DNA of 46,033 bases, from NCBI GenBank assembly GCA_002396385.1, contig DGTD01000035.1:1-46033 (forward strand). The letters run 5' to 3'. A program made the position numbers and the translations under genes. This DNA is from Bacteroidales bacterium UBA4345 (GTDB taxonomy: Bacteria > Bacteroidota > Bacteroidia > Bacteroidales > Paludibacteraceae). Below the pieces are notes generated by a model, which was given only the letters and a program-made list of their open reading frames with translations, was not told the DNA's origin and made no database searches. This document shows positions 1-9,742 of the stretch, in pieces (positions within the stretch are counted from its first letter, which is position 1; each line of letters starts with the position of its first letter).

Positions 1-67
1 CTTTGATTAATACAATCAAAAGTACAATGGCAACAACTGCCGCAACAATTAGAATTTCAGCTTCCAT
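1..67 (-). CDS. N-terminus of a membrane-anchored protein (partial)
   Basis: An ATG at 67-65 on the minus strand opens a frame that runs off the left edge after 22 codons. It begins MEAEILIVAAVVAIVLLIVL, a short acidic start followed by one strongly hydrophobic segment, so it is an N-terminal membrane anchor or signal anchor. Such a start is seen in single-pass proteins such as SPFH/stomatin-like proteins, but too little is visible to assign a family. It lies about 110 bp downstream of the alpha-2-macroglobulin-like gene on the same strand. The protein body is outside the window. Confidence 0.5.
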   Translation of the reverse strand, partial: MEAEILIVAAVVAIVLLIVLIK

Positions 68-179
68 AAGTATAAAAGTTTTTTGTTTGAATCAAAGATA
101 GAGAAAAGACGGACGACTGGTACAAGTTGCAAGGTTGCAACATAAACAAACCGCCCAATATATATAAAGGGCCACCGCC

Positions 180-3100
180 CTACTTCACCTGAATGCGCAC
201 ACTGCCGGTATTAGAAAGGAACTCTGGCGCATAGAGACACTGAACAGTAGTAATACCATTAGAGAAACGTCCCTTGTTGGTTACAAAGAGCGGATATTCG
301 AAGACGTAAGTGCCTTTCGACAGATGGTCGAAGAAATAATACATCGCGGCATCTTTAGCCGACTGGTAATAGCCCGTACCCTCGCTATAACGGTAGCCGG
401 AAGTCTGCTGTAAAGGTTCCAGACAACTAGCCCGCTGGTCTTTGAGGGAGACATATTCCAAATCGCGGTCGGTACGGAGTACCAACCTAACCACCAGTTT
501 GTCGCCCACCTTCAAATGGGTATTGTTAGAGACCTCACTCAAAACTTCCTTACCATTTTTCACGGTATTCAGCATCACCGTCTTTTCGACGTGCAGGCCA
601 TTTTTATTAGCCAACACCTTATCGATGTCTTCCTCGAACTGCCAATAGAGAGCCCCCCACGCAAGATTATCGCCCTCGGCACTTTCCAGTTGCAATTTTC
701 CCATTTCAGGCTTCACCCCGTCACCAGGCACAACCACCGAGAAATAGCCCGTACCGACTTCCGTCTTTTCGGGTTTGACCGTTTTACCCGCCATCTTAAC
801 CGTAATCTTGTTTTCGTGACTAATCCAATCAGATCCATTAAGTAGCAACACATTCAAGGCATCGACATTAGCGATAACGTTATCCCAGTTTTGCGTACGT
901 TTCTGGTTGAGCAGCCAAACCCTCAGTTCGTCTTGTTCGGCCTGTTGGTTGTCGACCAGGTGCAACGCCTCCATAATGCGGGTATGGGTAGAAATGGCCG
1001 CATCTTGCCAGAAGTAGCCACTCACATTCTTTTGCCAGAACATGCCCATCTCGTCGGTAGTGGTAGAGAACTCACGAAGCGAGCGTGCCACCAGTCTGGC
1101 CTCATCCTTATCGCCCCCCCGGTAGAGGGCAATGGCTGCCAAAGCCTTACCGTAAAGCGAGCACTGGTCCCACTGCTTCTTCATCAGGCCATAGTAGAAA
1201 TTGTAGGCCGTACCGCAATCGGCAGGCAACTTGATGTTAGAGAACAGGCTACGCACTTGGAAATAGTAGAGTTCGAACATGCCGATATGGGCGTTCTCCT
1301 TATAGTTTTTATCGTACTTGACCAGCCACTCGTAGTTTTTCCGCACCTGGTTATCGAGGAAGTTTACCGCCCTCTTAATGTTGCCGTCTTGCGAAGCGAC
1401 ACTGATGCCCGCCTTCTGCAAACGTCCGAAATTATCGAGCACGAACAAAGTAGAATGTGAGCCCGCCTTCATACCTTTGAACCAAGCATAACCACCCTCG
1501 TCGGTTTGCAGTTCAGCCAACCGTTTGAGCCACCCGTCGCAATTGGCCGCCAGCGTATTGAGGTCGAACAAAGAGGCCAAACGCTGCTTGCGTTCGGTTT
1601 CCGACTTTGCGTCCATCACCCATGGGGTTTCGTTGAGCAAAACATTCTTCACCTCCTGGTTCTTCTCTAAATTCGACAATAAAGTTTCCTTATCGGCACT
1701 CTGCTGCTTCCACAACTCGATAACCTTGAAGATTTTCGGATTGCTGACCGCAATATGGTTCGCCAGTTTTGAGGCGAAATATGCCGCAGAAAGCGAAATG
1801 GCATTGTCGTGTTCCACAACAGCCACAGAAGGCAACGCCTGCACCGCATACCAGACCGGATTGGTTGCCATCTCCAACTTCAAGAAACGGGAAGAAAGGG
1901 TTTTAGAGTTGTTGTTAACCAAGCGGTCGAGCGTGAAGTCTTTGGTTTTGCCACCACGCACCCACATTGGCTGCGACTGGGTGAGCACCACCCTGCTCGA
2001 CAACACCGGCAAAAGTTTCTGCTCGGCATCGGAGAAAGCGCCCGACTTGGCAACGACACGCACCAACAACGCCTCCACCTGTAGTGGCACACTAACCGGC
2101 CACTCGACAGCAGCATTCTGACCTGGGGCCAATTCGAACTTGGAATCAGACTCAACAATCACTTTTTCGGTAACAGGGTCGAGCAACTGCAACGTGGCAC
2201 TCCCCTTTAAAGCCACATCGGACAGATTAACCACCTTGGCAGAAAGCACGCACTCGTCGCCATTACGAAGGAAACGCGGATAGTTAGGCGACACCATAAA
2301 CTCTTTCTGGCTGACAACCTCCTGAGTTAAAGAGCCCGTATAGAGGTCGGCAGTGTGTGCTAAAGCCATCAGTTTCCAACGGGTAAGGCTTTCAGGCATT
2401 GTGAAATTGAGTTGCACATTTCCCTCTTTATCGGAGGTCAGTTGCGGGTAGAAGAAGGCCGTTTCGGCGAAATTGGTACGGATGTGGGGTTGGGACTCAG
2501 CCACACTATCAGCCATAATCTCGCCCATAGCAACAGCTTCCTCTTTAACAGAACGATTTTTTGGCATAGCCGCCTTCGCACTTTTCATATTTGCAACACT
2601 GTATATTGCATTTTCCGCATCTTCTTCTAAAGAAAAATCCCCGCTATCTTCTGCACTCAGCATCGGAACACCACCTGAAGTCGGCATCGAGAACCTCATT
2701 ATATGTTTGTAGCTCTCAAAGAAATCTTTCCACCTGTCGAAAGACAGGCTATATTCGGTAGCCATGTACTTTCCACGAGAATAACAAGAAGGAGAAAAAC
2801 TTTTTTGCGGAACAAAGCCCGGCATATTGAAATAACGGTGGTAAGCAGGAGAGAACACCCAGGCATGCCCCTTTATCTGGTCGAGCGAGGCATCGTACAT
2901 GGTAGCCAACACTTCAGTCGCCTTTTCAGAAGGCAGGGTGATGGTCCATCTCTCGGAAGAGCCAGGTTGCACCTTATTGCGGAACACCGCCAGTTTGACT
3001 GGAAATTTTGTCTCAGGCGACTTCTTATCAAACTCAATCACCTTATTCGCCACTTTACCCTCACTAATTAAGAAGAACTGAACCTTCAAGTGAGAGTTGT

Positions 3101-5888
3101 TCGACAACGAAAAGTTGAAGGACTTGATTTCATTATCGAGATCGTACCACTGTTTGCTGAAGCCATCATTATCGTCGAACGAAACCACCAAAAGGTGCGC
3201 ATTGTGCAACGACGACCCCACACGGATGGTAGCCGTTTCGCCATCGGCCAAATCATGAGAAGCGCAATCCTCAAACCAGAATGGAATTTCAACAGGAGGC
3301 ACATTGTCCGTCTTGCGGTAAAGGATGGTTTCGAAATCTTGCTTTACTACTCTACCCTTATCATCGGTTACAGACATTTCTACCTTGTACTTACCCGACT
3401 TCAAGTTTGCCGTATCGAGAGGTAATTTGAATCCCTCTTTTTCGGAAGACCGCACCTTGCCGGCAGCCACCTCGGCATCGTTACAATACACCTTATAGGC
3501 CACCTCACGGGCAAGCCCTTCGTAATTGAGGTTCACGACCGAGAACTTCAACTCAGAGAATTCGGCAGGTTGGACGGCTTCACGGCGCGGGCAGACAATA
3601 GCCACAGAAACGTCGGAAACCGTAACACGGACCGACTGTTCGTGCGTCTCGCCATTGGCATCGGTCACCTTGGCCAAAACCACATAGTCGTAACAAGCCG
3701 TAGCCGACAGATTCTGACCTTTTTCGGGCACAAAGTCTATCTGGTATTCACCCTTATCGTTTGTTTCAGTCTCACCCTCGGCCACGACGTCCTCGACCGA
3801 GGAGTTGGAGCGCCACCACCAGAAGAACTGGTTCTCGGAGCGTGTAACCCTGTAGGCCACCTTCGCATTCTGGACCGGAGTCCCCAACAAATAACCGGCA
3901 CTTCCACCAACAGTCACCTTGTCGCCAAAAGTGTACGATTCTTTCGGCCGGCTGAGTGCCACTTCGAACGACGGCCGCTTATATTCCTCCACCGAAATGT
4001 TGGTAGAAAACCTGTCTACCTTCAACCGGTAGGAGCCAGCCAGTCCGTTGGCAGGCAGCACAAAAGAAGAAGCCACAGAACCAAACGCGTTCGTGGTCAA
4101 ATTCTGTTCAGCCACCTTTTGGTTGTTCGCATCGTAAAGCACAGCCAAGAGGTGCCTACCTTCGAGCGCCTCCATACGGACATCGCTAATGCTGTAGACA
4201 ATCGACTTAAAATAAACCGTCTGACCAGGCCGGTAGATAGAACGGTCGGTAAAGGTAGCCACATTGAAAGCAGACGCATTATCGCTGCTCATCGCATTAT
4301 AATGGTTGTTTAAATGTAAGTCGTAAGAAGTATATACATCCTTACCTTCAGAGAACCGACATTCATATTTACCGTTTTTCCTTGAGAGTTCAAAATCGGC
4401 AAAACCGTCTTTGTCAGTCAAATTACTGCCGACTTGGGTATATTTCATTTTATGTTGTTCGTAGGACCATTTCCCCTCCGAGAGGTTGGCAGAAACCCCC
4501 TGTCGTGGAGCACCCGTTTTACGGTCGGCCACCACAAAATAGTTTTTCCCGTTGAACGACTTATTAAGTGTTATAACAAACAAATTGGAGACGATGAAGC
4601 TAACCGACTCCTTACCCATGACCAATTCGTAAATGCCGAAACGCTGGGCGGGAATTTCCAATAAAGTATCCTTTCTTATGCAATAGTCCGTCTTCTCTAA
4701 AGCGAAAGAATAGTCAGCCACCTTTTTGCGAGGCAGTTTGTCGGTGTTTTTCGTATTCCAGTCACGAATAGAGCACTCCACCCTGTTCAACGTCAGATTG
4801 AGATTCCGGGTGTTCGCATACGATACCTTAAACTTTATTTTATCAGCCTCGTGAACCAAATTAGAAGTTAAAGACAGATCCACTTCTGTTTTCTTCATAT
4901 TGCTGACAACCCCTTTCAAGCACTTAACTTGCGGATGATTAGGGAAAGCGGCAATACCATCGTTGCAGACTTTCAGCACATCGGCAGTCGAAGTTTGCAC
5001 TGGTTGCTCTTGTTTGTAAACAGGCAGATAGTTATAAAGAATATTTGCAAGCTCGACACGCACCAAAATAGAAACCGCTTCTTTTTGAGACTCGGCAAGC
5101 AATTGCCGCAACGCCCCAACATACCCTTTCTCGTCATTAACGTTATGAGCATTCAGATACTGATATTTTATCTGATTGATCCGCGCAGCCACATAAGCCG
5201 ACTTATCGGAATCGTCCTTATGGAAAGCCACCAGTTCGGAATACCATTGTCCACATTCCTTATCGGTGAAAATCTGTCCCTTTTCGTACCCCTTATTATC
5301 GATGCAGTAGTGCAGCAAAAAGTCGTAAAGAGAGGGGCGATAGAGACGGCTGTCCTTCCCCGCATCCAACAAAGCAGAGTAGGTGGTGGTCTTAGTTGTT
5401 TTAAGGGCAGGTTCGGCAACAGCCTGTAGGCACAACGAGCGGATAGTATCCACAAAATTGTTAGTCGCCCACTCCTTCATATCGGAAGGGGCAGCACCCG
5501 CCAAAGCGGTCCGACTGTCCACTTGCCACCTGTTTTCCGTATAGAAACTGTTAAAGGCCATAGCCTCGGCAAAACGAGTCATAGCAACAGCAACAGGGTC
5601 GGTTTGTCTGGACTGGAACAGCTGCAGGCTATTAATGCATTTGCCTAAAGCATCCTCATCAACTCGTTCAGAGAACTTCATACGCGACAGGATGCAACGC
5701 AACTGTTGTGGCACATTTTTCTCGTTTTTAGCCTGTTTTTCAATTGCATCGAGTTTTTTCAATGCAGTTTTGGGATTTCGCACTGCCTCATTTTCCAGCG
5801 ATTTCCAAGCGTTTTGATAGTCGAAAGAGGAAAATAACAAACCCATAATAACCAAGCATATTAATGACAAGTATTTCGAGACTTTCAT
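180..5888 (-). CDS. alpha-2-macroglobulin family protein, thioester motif absent
   Basis: Large exported protein of 1902 residues. The start at 5888 is chosen because MKVSKYLSLICLVIMGLLFS reads as a signal sequence; the frame stays open about 56 codons further upstream, but that extension is AT-rich and hydrophobic without order. After a roughly 300-residue helical N-terminus there is an MG2-type domain (YRPGQTVYFK near residue 550), the A2M domain (FPQLTSDKEGN..FTMPESLTRW region near 1140), a TED-like alpha/alpha toroid (ELQTDEGGYAWFKG near 1460) and a bacterial MG10-like end. Family members trap attacking proteases in the periplasm or at the surface. At the place where the thioester Cys-x-Glu-Gln normally lies, this protein reads VAVVEHDNA (Glu about 1359), so no thioester can form. 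A small AGGGC/GCCCT hairpin over the stop codon (168-181), followed by a T-rich stretch, may terminate it. The family assignment is firm; the role is inferred. Confidence 0.9.
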   Translation of the reverse strand: MKVSKYLSLICLVIMGLLFSSFDYQNAWKSLENEAVRNPKTALKKLDAIEKQAKNEKNVPQQLRCILSRMKFSERVDEDALGKCINSLQLFQSRQTDPVAVAMTRFAEAMAFNSFYTENRWQVDSRTALAGAAPSDMKEWATNNFVDTIRSLCLQAVAEPALKTTKTTTYSALLDAGKDSRLYRPSLYDFLLHYCIDNKGYEKGQIFTDKECGQWYSELVAFHKDDSDKSAYVAARINQIKYQYLNAHNVNDEKGYVGALRQLLAESQKEAVSILVRVELANILYNYLPVYKQEQPVQTSTADVLKVCNDGIAAFPNHPQVKCLKGVVSNMKKTEVDLSLTSNLVHEADKIKFKVSYANTRNLNLTLNRVECSIRDWNTKNTDKLPRKKVADYSFALEKTDYCIRKDTLLEIPAQRFGIYELVMGKESVSFIVSNLFVITLNKSFNGKNYFVVADRKTGAPRQGVSANLSEGKWSYEQHKMKYTQVGSNLTDKDGFADFELSRKNGKYECRFSEGKDVYTSYDLHLNNHYNAMSSDNASAFNVATFTDRSIYRPGQTVYFKSIVYSISDVRMEALEGRHLLAVLYDANNQKVAEQNLTTNAFGSVASSFVLPANGLAGSYRLKVDRFSTNISVEEYKRPSFEVALSRPKESYTFGDKVTVGGSAGYLLGTPVQNAKVAYRVTRSENQFFWWWRSNSSVEDVVAEGETETNDKGEYQIDFVPEKGQNLSATACYDYVVLAKVTDANGETHEQSVRVTVSDVSVAIVCPRREAVQPAEFSELKFSVVNLNYEGLAREVAYKVYCNDAEVAAGKVRSSEKEGFKLPLDTANLKSGKYKVEMSVTDDKGRVVKQDFETILYRKTDNVPPVEIPFWFEDCASHDLADGETATIRVGSSLHNAHLLVVSFDDNDGFSKQWYDLDNEIKSFNFSLSNNSHLKVQFFLISEGKVANKVIEFDKKSPETKFPVKLAVFRNKVQPGSSERWTITLPSEKATEVLATMYDASLDQIKGHAWVFSPAYHRYFNMPGFVPQKSFSPSCYSRGKYMATEYSLSFDRWKDFFESYKHIMRFSMPTSGGVPMLSAEDSGDFSLEEDAENAIYSVANMKSAKAAMPKNRSVKEEAVAMGEIMADSVAESQPHIRTNFAETAFFYPQLTSDKEGNVQLNFTMPESLTRWKLMALAHTADLYTGSLTQEVVSQKEFMVSPNYPRFLRNGDECVLSAKVVNLSDVALKGSATLQLLDPVTEKVIVESDSKFELAPGQNAAVEWPVSVPLQVEALLVRVVAKSGAFSDAEQKLLPVLSSRVVLTQSQPMWVRGGKTKDFTLDRLVNNNSKTLSSRFLKLEMATNPVWYAVQALPSVAVVEHDNAISLSAAYFASKLANHIAVSNPKIFKVIELWKQQSADKETLLSNLEKNQEVKNVLLNETPWVMDAKSETERKQRLASLFDLNTLAANCDGWLKRLAELQTDEGGYAWFKGMKAGSHSTLFVLDNFGRLQKAGISVASQDGNIKRAVNFLDNQVRKNYEWLVKYDKNYKENAHIGMFELYYFQVRSLFSNIKLPADCGTAYNFYYGLMKKQWDQCSLYGKALAAIALYRGGDKDEARLVARSLREFSTTTDEMGMFWQKNVSGYFWQDAAISTHTRIMEALHLVDNQQAEQDELRVWLLNQKRTQNWDNVIANVDALNVLLLNGSDWISHENKITVKMAGKTVKPEKTEVGTGYFSVVVPGDGVKPEMGKLQLESAEGDNLAWGALYWQFEEDIDKVLANKNGLHVEKTVMLNTVKNGKEVLSEVSNNTHLKVGDKLVVRLVLRTDRDLEYVSLKDQRASCLEPLQQTSGYRYSEGTGYYQSAKDAAMYYFFDHLSKGTYVFEYPLFVTNKGRFSNGITTVQCLYAPEFLSNTGSVRIQVK

Positions 5889-6032
5889 AATTAGCAGAAA
5901 AAAAATAATTCTATAACGTAAATCTATAAAAATTTCACAACAATAATATAAGACTGACTTCAAAAAAAACAGAAAAAGGACAAGAATGTCAGGAAAACAA
6001 AAAGTAAACAACCAAAAGAAAAAAATATGTTG

Positions 6033-6040
6033 TATATTTG
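6033..6040 (+). promoter_or_regulatory. -7 promoter box (TATATTTG) of the SUMF1-like gene
   Basis: TATATTTG matches the Bacteroidota -7 consensus TAnnTTTG. It lies 24 nt before the ATG at 6065. Transcription would start after the alternative upstream ATG at 6038, which supports the 6065 start. No convincing -33 TTG is seen. Confidence 0.5.
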
Positions 6041-6064
6041 AGATTAAGCAAAGCAAAAAGAACC

Positions 6065-7006
6065 ATGAACAAATTTATTTCCAGCATACTTATCGCCCTT
6101 ATGGGGGTAACCCACACGGCTACCGCACAAACCGAGGTAGACCTGAACCCCATCTACAAGAACATAAAGACGAGCCAGCTGAGCCTGCTGTTGCGCGAAA
6201 GTCCGCAAAAGATAAAATCGGTTTACGGGACGACCAGCACCAAGGGGCTGAAAGGCGATACCGTATACGTGGCCGCTGGCTCGTCGGAAGCCTATGCCAA
6301 ACTGATAAAAAGCCTTCACTGGAACCTGGTGCCCGTAGAAGTGCCCAGCGACACGATGAAAGCCCTGCCACCGGCTGCCGACTCTCTGCTAGTGCGCGAA
6401 GTGAACGGCACCACCTTCAATATGGTGCGCGTTGAACAAGACAGCACAACCCACAGCGGCTTCCTCATCAGCCAGACTGAAGTGACCCAACGCCTTTGGA
6501 TTACCATTATGTACAGCAATCCGAGCGAATGGACGGAAAAAGAGTCGGGCTGGCCCAGCTACAACCAACCGGTGGAAAACGTGAGCTGGAAAGAGGTAAA
6601 TGCCTTTATTACACGTTTGAACAAAGCTACCGGCAAGAAATTCAGACTTCCGAAAGCAAAAGAATGGGAATTTGCCGCAAAAGGCGGTCTGAAAAGCCTC
6701 GGCTACAAATATGCCGGCAGTAACAACGCCACCGACGTTGCCTGGTGCAAACCCGAATTTGTGATCGGCAGCGGTCCGCACGATGTGGCCCAAAAACAAC
6801 CCAACGAGCTGGGCATTTACGACATGAGCGGAAACGTGTGGGAAATGTGCGCCGACAATTTCGGCCGCGATGGCAAGGAATGGATTGTAATTAAGGGGGG
6901 CTGCGCCAACGAGATTGTGACCGATAGCGAAATTGACCGCAAAAGAATCATTACCAGCAACGACAAACTGCCCTTCCTAGGCTTCAGACTGGTGGAAGAG
7001 GAGTAA
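6065..7006 (+). CDS. exported SUMF1/FGE-fold protein
   Basis: 313 residues. The start at 6065 gives the signal peptide MNKFISSILIALMGVTHTATA, whereas an ATG at 6038 lies within the promoter box. Residues ~120-313 form a formylglycine-generating-enzyme-like (SUMF1/EgtB/PvdO) domain: a GFLISQTEVTQRLW start, QPVENVSWKEV, FRLPKAKEWEFAAKGG, and NELGIYDMSGNVWEMCAD followed by GFRLVEEE. The canonical RGGSW segment is IKGGCANE here, and the active-site cysteine pair of true formylglycine-generating enzymes is not evident, so catalysis is doubtful. The same fold serves structural roles in GldK/GldJ-type gliding/T9SS lipoproteins, but this protein has no lipobox. It is divergent from the alpha-2-macroglobulin-like gene, with a 176-bp shared upstream region. 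The first ~110 residues are unassigned. Confidence 0.85.
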   Translation: MNKFISSILIALMGVTHTATAQTEVDLNPIYKNIKTSQLSLLLRESPQKIKSVYGTTSTKGLKGDTVYVAAGSSEAYAKLIKSLHWNLVPVEVPSDTMKALPPAADSLLVREVNGTTFNMVRVEQDSTTHSGFLISQTEVTQRLWITIMYSNPSEWTEKESGWPSYNQPVENVSWKEVNAFITRLNKATGKKFRLPKAKEWEFAAKGGLKSLGYKYAGSNNATDVAWCKPEFVIGSGPHDVAQKQPNELGIYDMSGNVWEMCADNFGRDGKEWIVIKGGCANEIVTDSEIDRKRIITSNDKLPFLGFRLVEEE

Positions 7007-7091
7007 AACTTTGAACGAGGAGTTTTAAACTACGAACTTTGCGCTCTCATCTTTCAAATTTAATTAGGTTAGCAAACAGAAAGGAAGTCTT

Positions 7092-7298
7092 ATGACAAGC
7101 AAAGAATCGGCATTGCTGCAACTAATGCAAGACGAGGGCTACACCCTTGGCACCACCAACCTAACACTACACCTGCTTGGCGACAAGAAAGAGGCATTAG
7201 ACGAACTCATCTTGTTCATCAGCGACGAACACCCTAACGAGGAAGACTTTATTGAACGACTTTCGGAAGTGTGCGAGAAAGTAGGAATTGAATTCTAA
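7092..7298 (+). CDS. small acidic protein of unknown function
   Basis: 68 residues starting at ATG 7092, preceded closely by AAGGAAG (7081-7087), one of the better ribosome-binding sites in the window. The sequence is soluble and acidic with no signal peptide and no Cys pattern, and looks mostly helical (for example ALDELILFISDEHPNEEDF and IERLSEVCEKVGIEF). It follows the SUMF1-like gene by 85 bp on the same strand and could share its transcript. I recognise no family. Its codon use resembles that of the neighbouring genes and it has a good start context, so it is probably real. Confidence 0.6.
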   Translation: MTSKESALLQLMQDEGYTLGTTNLTLHLLGDKKEALDELILFISDEHPNEEDFIERLSEVCEKVGIEF

Positions 7299-7328
7299 GC
7301 AACCACCCGGCAGGGTCAGGGCAACCAA

Positions 7329-8018
7329 TCAGTTCATAAAAGCGTTGATTTGGTCAACAATTTGGCGCATGCCAACAATGGAAGGATGTTCGTGCTGTTT
7401 GTCGATGTTTTCCAGCAGCAGGCACTCGACACCATAGTGTTTGCAAATCGCAGCCATAGAAGCGTTGTAATCGCCACTCAAGCCACAATTACAGATATTG
7501 ACGATGCGCATTTTCGGATGCTCACGTTTCAAGTAATCCAACATACAGGCGAAAGCCGGGCGAAACTGATACAGGTCGGCCTTGGTCCAACCGCTGTATT
7601 TATACTCGCCGAGCGGAGCCCCCGCCCTAGCGTCGTTAGTGCCACCAAAAATAAAGAGGACGTCGGGATTGCCAATGTTTTTCATCCTAGTCACAAAAGA
7701 CCGGTCGGAAAAATCTAATTCTGAATAACCTGTGTTGCAGATAGTTGCTCCAGAATACGAGTTGTTTTTCTGCAACACATAACCATTCTCTTCCGCCCAC
7801 ATCCACCACCATGTTTTACGGACATCGCACACATCGTTAGGATAAATAGGAGACTCGCTATAATAACAAGGGTTGGAAGCAGGAGTGACATAGCCAGAAA
7901 AAGAGGAATAACTATCACCCAAGACAGAATAAGTTTTCTGAGCAGGCAATAAGACCGCAGCAACCAAAGCAAATAAAACTAAAGATAGCACACACAATAT
8001 GCCCGGTAAATTCTTCAT
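7329..8018 (-). CDS. exported SGNH/GDSL-type hydrolase
   Basis: 229 residues from the ATG at 8018; an alternative ATG at 8042 would add eight residues before the signal sequence. The N-terminus (MKNLPGILCVLSLVLFALVA) is a signal peptide or anchor. The SGNH blocks are visible: GDS with Ser36 as the predicted nucleophile, the block III FGGTND motif, and a C-terminal EHPS in which His would complete the triad. SGNH enzymes are esterases acting on acyl or acetyl groups of lipids or sugars; the substrate cannot be read here. It is convergent with the small gene ending at 7298. A TATATTTG box lies just upstream of the chosen ATG (8029-8022, minus strand), so a very short leader is possible. Confidence 0.85.
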   Translation of the reverse strand: MKNLPGILCVLSLVLFALVAAVLLPAQKTYSVLGDSYSSFSGYVTPASNPCYYSESPIYPNDVCDVRKTWWWMWAEENGYVLQKNNSYSGATICNTGYSELDFSDRSFVTRMKNIGNPDVLFIFGGTNDARAGAPLGEYKYSGWTKADLYQFRPAFACMLDYLKREHPKMRIVNICNCGLSGDYNASMAAICKHYGVECLLLENIDKQHEHPSIVGMRQIVDQINAFMN

Positions 8019-8332
8019 AAGGCAAATATAATACTTCCGCATTGAAGCAGCAGATAAAATACAGGGAATTTTTCAAAAAGCAGGAGTCAGTTACAGGTAG
8101 ACACCGCAAACGTCAGGAAAATCAAACCGGACCTACCAGTCACTATGAACATTTTCAAAATCCACTTCGCTTACCAACTTGCAGATTTATGAATTTTTAC
8201 ATAACTTGCATGGTCTATGGAGGGAACTGCCGGGCAACCATTCGTTTCGCGTAGTGTCGTCACCATTAATCACGAGAATCTCGGACTCATTATCTGTCCT
8301 TTAAAAGTTTACAATCAAACCAAAAACTTACA
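8019..8332. other. divergent intergenic region
   Basis: About 310 bp between the divergent SGNH hydrolase and the lipoprotein gene. It holds the TATATTTG box of the minus-strand gene. A 70-codon plus-strand frame (8042-8254) and its 21-codon tail have no convincing start or composition. No RNA structure was recognised. Confidence 0.5.
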
Positions 8333-9724
8333 ATGCTTAACCTCAAATATATCTTTTGTTTCCTCTTCTTGTTACTGACCAGCAATTGTTCAGGAGGGTC
8401 CAACAAGTCAGTATCGGGAAAAGAATTTGAAGATTCGGAAAAACAGTCACAAACCGACTCCATACGTTGGGGGAATCCCGATGGCAGGCTCGGATACCTG
8501 AACAACGACAACTACAAAGATTCGGTTGTGTTGGAAATTGGCTATACAGACGAAACATCAGTAAGCCGTATTTCTGTTTACTTTGGCACGAAGGATGGGG
8601 GCTACAACCTGTTCAAGAAATACTATTGCGAAGACTATTGGGATGAATTAGGCATATATATTTCAGGCGACACGCTTAGATGTTCTGGTTACGGAACAAC
8701 CTACAACTTCAAATACAAGGGCGACGATTTCTACCTGCAAGAATACGAATTCATTGATATGTGTTGTCCGAAATACAAACTCGACTTTAACACCAAGAAA
8801 TTGACGTTTGTTCTTGACGGCACACTAGACAGTTTAATGCATGACTCAACCTATTACCGTTCGATAGACATTCCGCAAGATAAAATACCAACCTCATACA
8901 CCATTACAGATTGCTTTAAGAAAGACTTTTCCAAATATATTTTATATGACGAGAATTTTCTGAATTCTAAAATCAAAGAATATGTAGAAGAAATAAACGA
9001 AGAGAACAGAGAGGGGAAGTCAACCGTTATTGATAACGATACGCTTTTATTATTTCACGAAGAGATAAAAAGAGGTGAGTACGACAGCTATACTCTAAAT
9101 GTATCGATCGACAGGAAAGGCCTAACCAACAAATTGCGCCAATTTTTAGAGGCAGAAATGTGCAGAATGCTAGCCGAAGACGACAAGCATATATACGATA
9201 ACATTGCCGACGCCTATAAAGCACGTAAAACAGAATGGAGAAAAGAGTTTGACTTCGAGAACGACCCCTATTACCAAGATGATTATTTTATAAGTAGAAT
9301 AGGCTCCCACAACAACCTTATAACTTTCAGAATAGGAACTTTTCATTACGACCAGTTGGCAGGACGAGGTACTGAAAAAGAACGCTATATAACCTACGAC
9401 AAGAATACCCTCGAAGAATTCACCTGGGATATGGTAAAAAAGGAGGAAGGGCTCCACAAACTTATGGTTGAAGGGCTTATGAAGTATTACAACGCCAACA
9501 GCATTGAAGATATGTGGTTGAACGAAGAATACAAACAAGGCAAATACATTCCTTTCCCGAAGAATCCGCCATTCATTATTAACGACTCCCTACATCTCCT
9601 ATTTCACCGTTGGGAAATAACCGAGGCCTGGGGCGCAGGCTGGCCATCGGCAAAAATTCCATTAAATAAAGTCTTGCCCTACCTGACCGACGAAGGCAAG
9701 CGTTTCCTGAACATAAAAGAATAA
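8333..9724 (+). CDS. lipoprotein with C-terminal DUF3298-like domain
   Basis: 463 residues. The N-terminus MLNLKYIFCFLFLLLTSNCSGG has a lipobox-like end with Cys19, so it is probably a lipoprotein; the -1 Asn is unusual for the motif but tolerated in this phylum. The N-terminal third (LGYLNNDNYKDSVVLEIGY onward) resembles beta-rich FG-GAP-like segments found in many exported Bacteroidota proteins. The last ~190 residues, with ITYDKNTLEEFTWDM and a final region rich in aromatic residues near AWGAGWPSAKIPLNKVLPYL, fit the DUF3298/RsiV-like fold that follows a DUF4163-type segment. RsiV proteins bind lysozyme, but that function cannot be transferred here. It stands alone, followed by the 33-bp repeats. 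Confidence 0.75.
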   Translation: MLNLKYIFCFLFLLLTSNCSGGSNKSVSGKEFEDSEKQSQTDSIRWGNPDGRLGYLNNDNYKDSVVLEIGYTDETSVSRISVYFGTKDGGYNLFKKYYCEDYWDELGIYISGDTLRCSGYGTTYNFKYKGDDFYLQEYEFIDMCCPKYKLDFNTKKLTFVLDGTLDSLMHDSTYYRSIDIPQDKIPTSYTITDCFKKDFSKYILYDENFLNSKIKEYVEEINEENREGKSTVIDNDTLLLFHEEIKRGEYDSYTLNVSIDRKGLTNKLRQFLEAEMCRMLAEDDKHIYDNIADAYKARKTEWRKEFDFENDPYYQDDYFISRIGSHNNLITFRIGTFHYDQLAGRGTEKERYITYDKNTLEEFTWDMVKKEEGLHKLMVEGLMKYYNANSIEDMWLNEEYKQGKYIPFPKNPPFIINDSLHLLFHRWEITEAWGAGWPSAKIPLNKVLPYLTDEGKRFLNIKE

Positions 9725-9742
9725 AGGCAATCCTAAAATCAA

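Noticed and set aside
3570..4313. 247-codon plus-strand frame inside the alpha-2-macroglobulin gene
   Set aside because: Antisense to a firmly identified coding sequence, with no domain pattern.
8042..8254. 70-codon plus-strand frame, with a 21-codon tail containing two Cys
   Set aside because: Overlaps the start region of the SGNH gene, has no promoter box or ribosome-binding site and no protein-like pattern.
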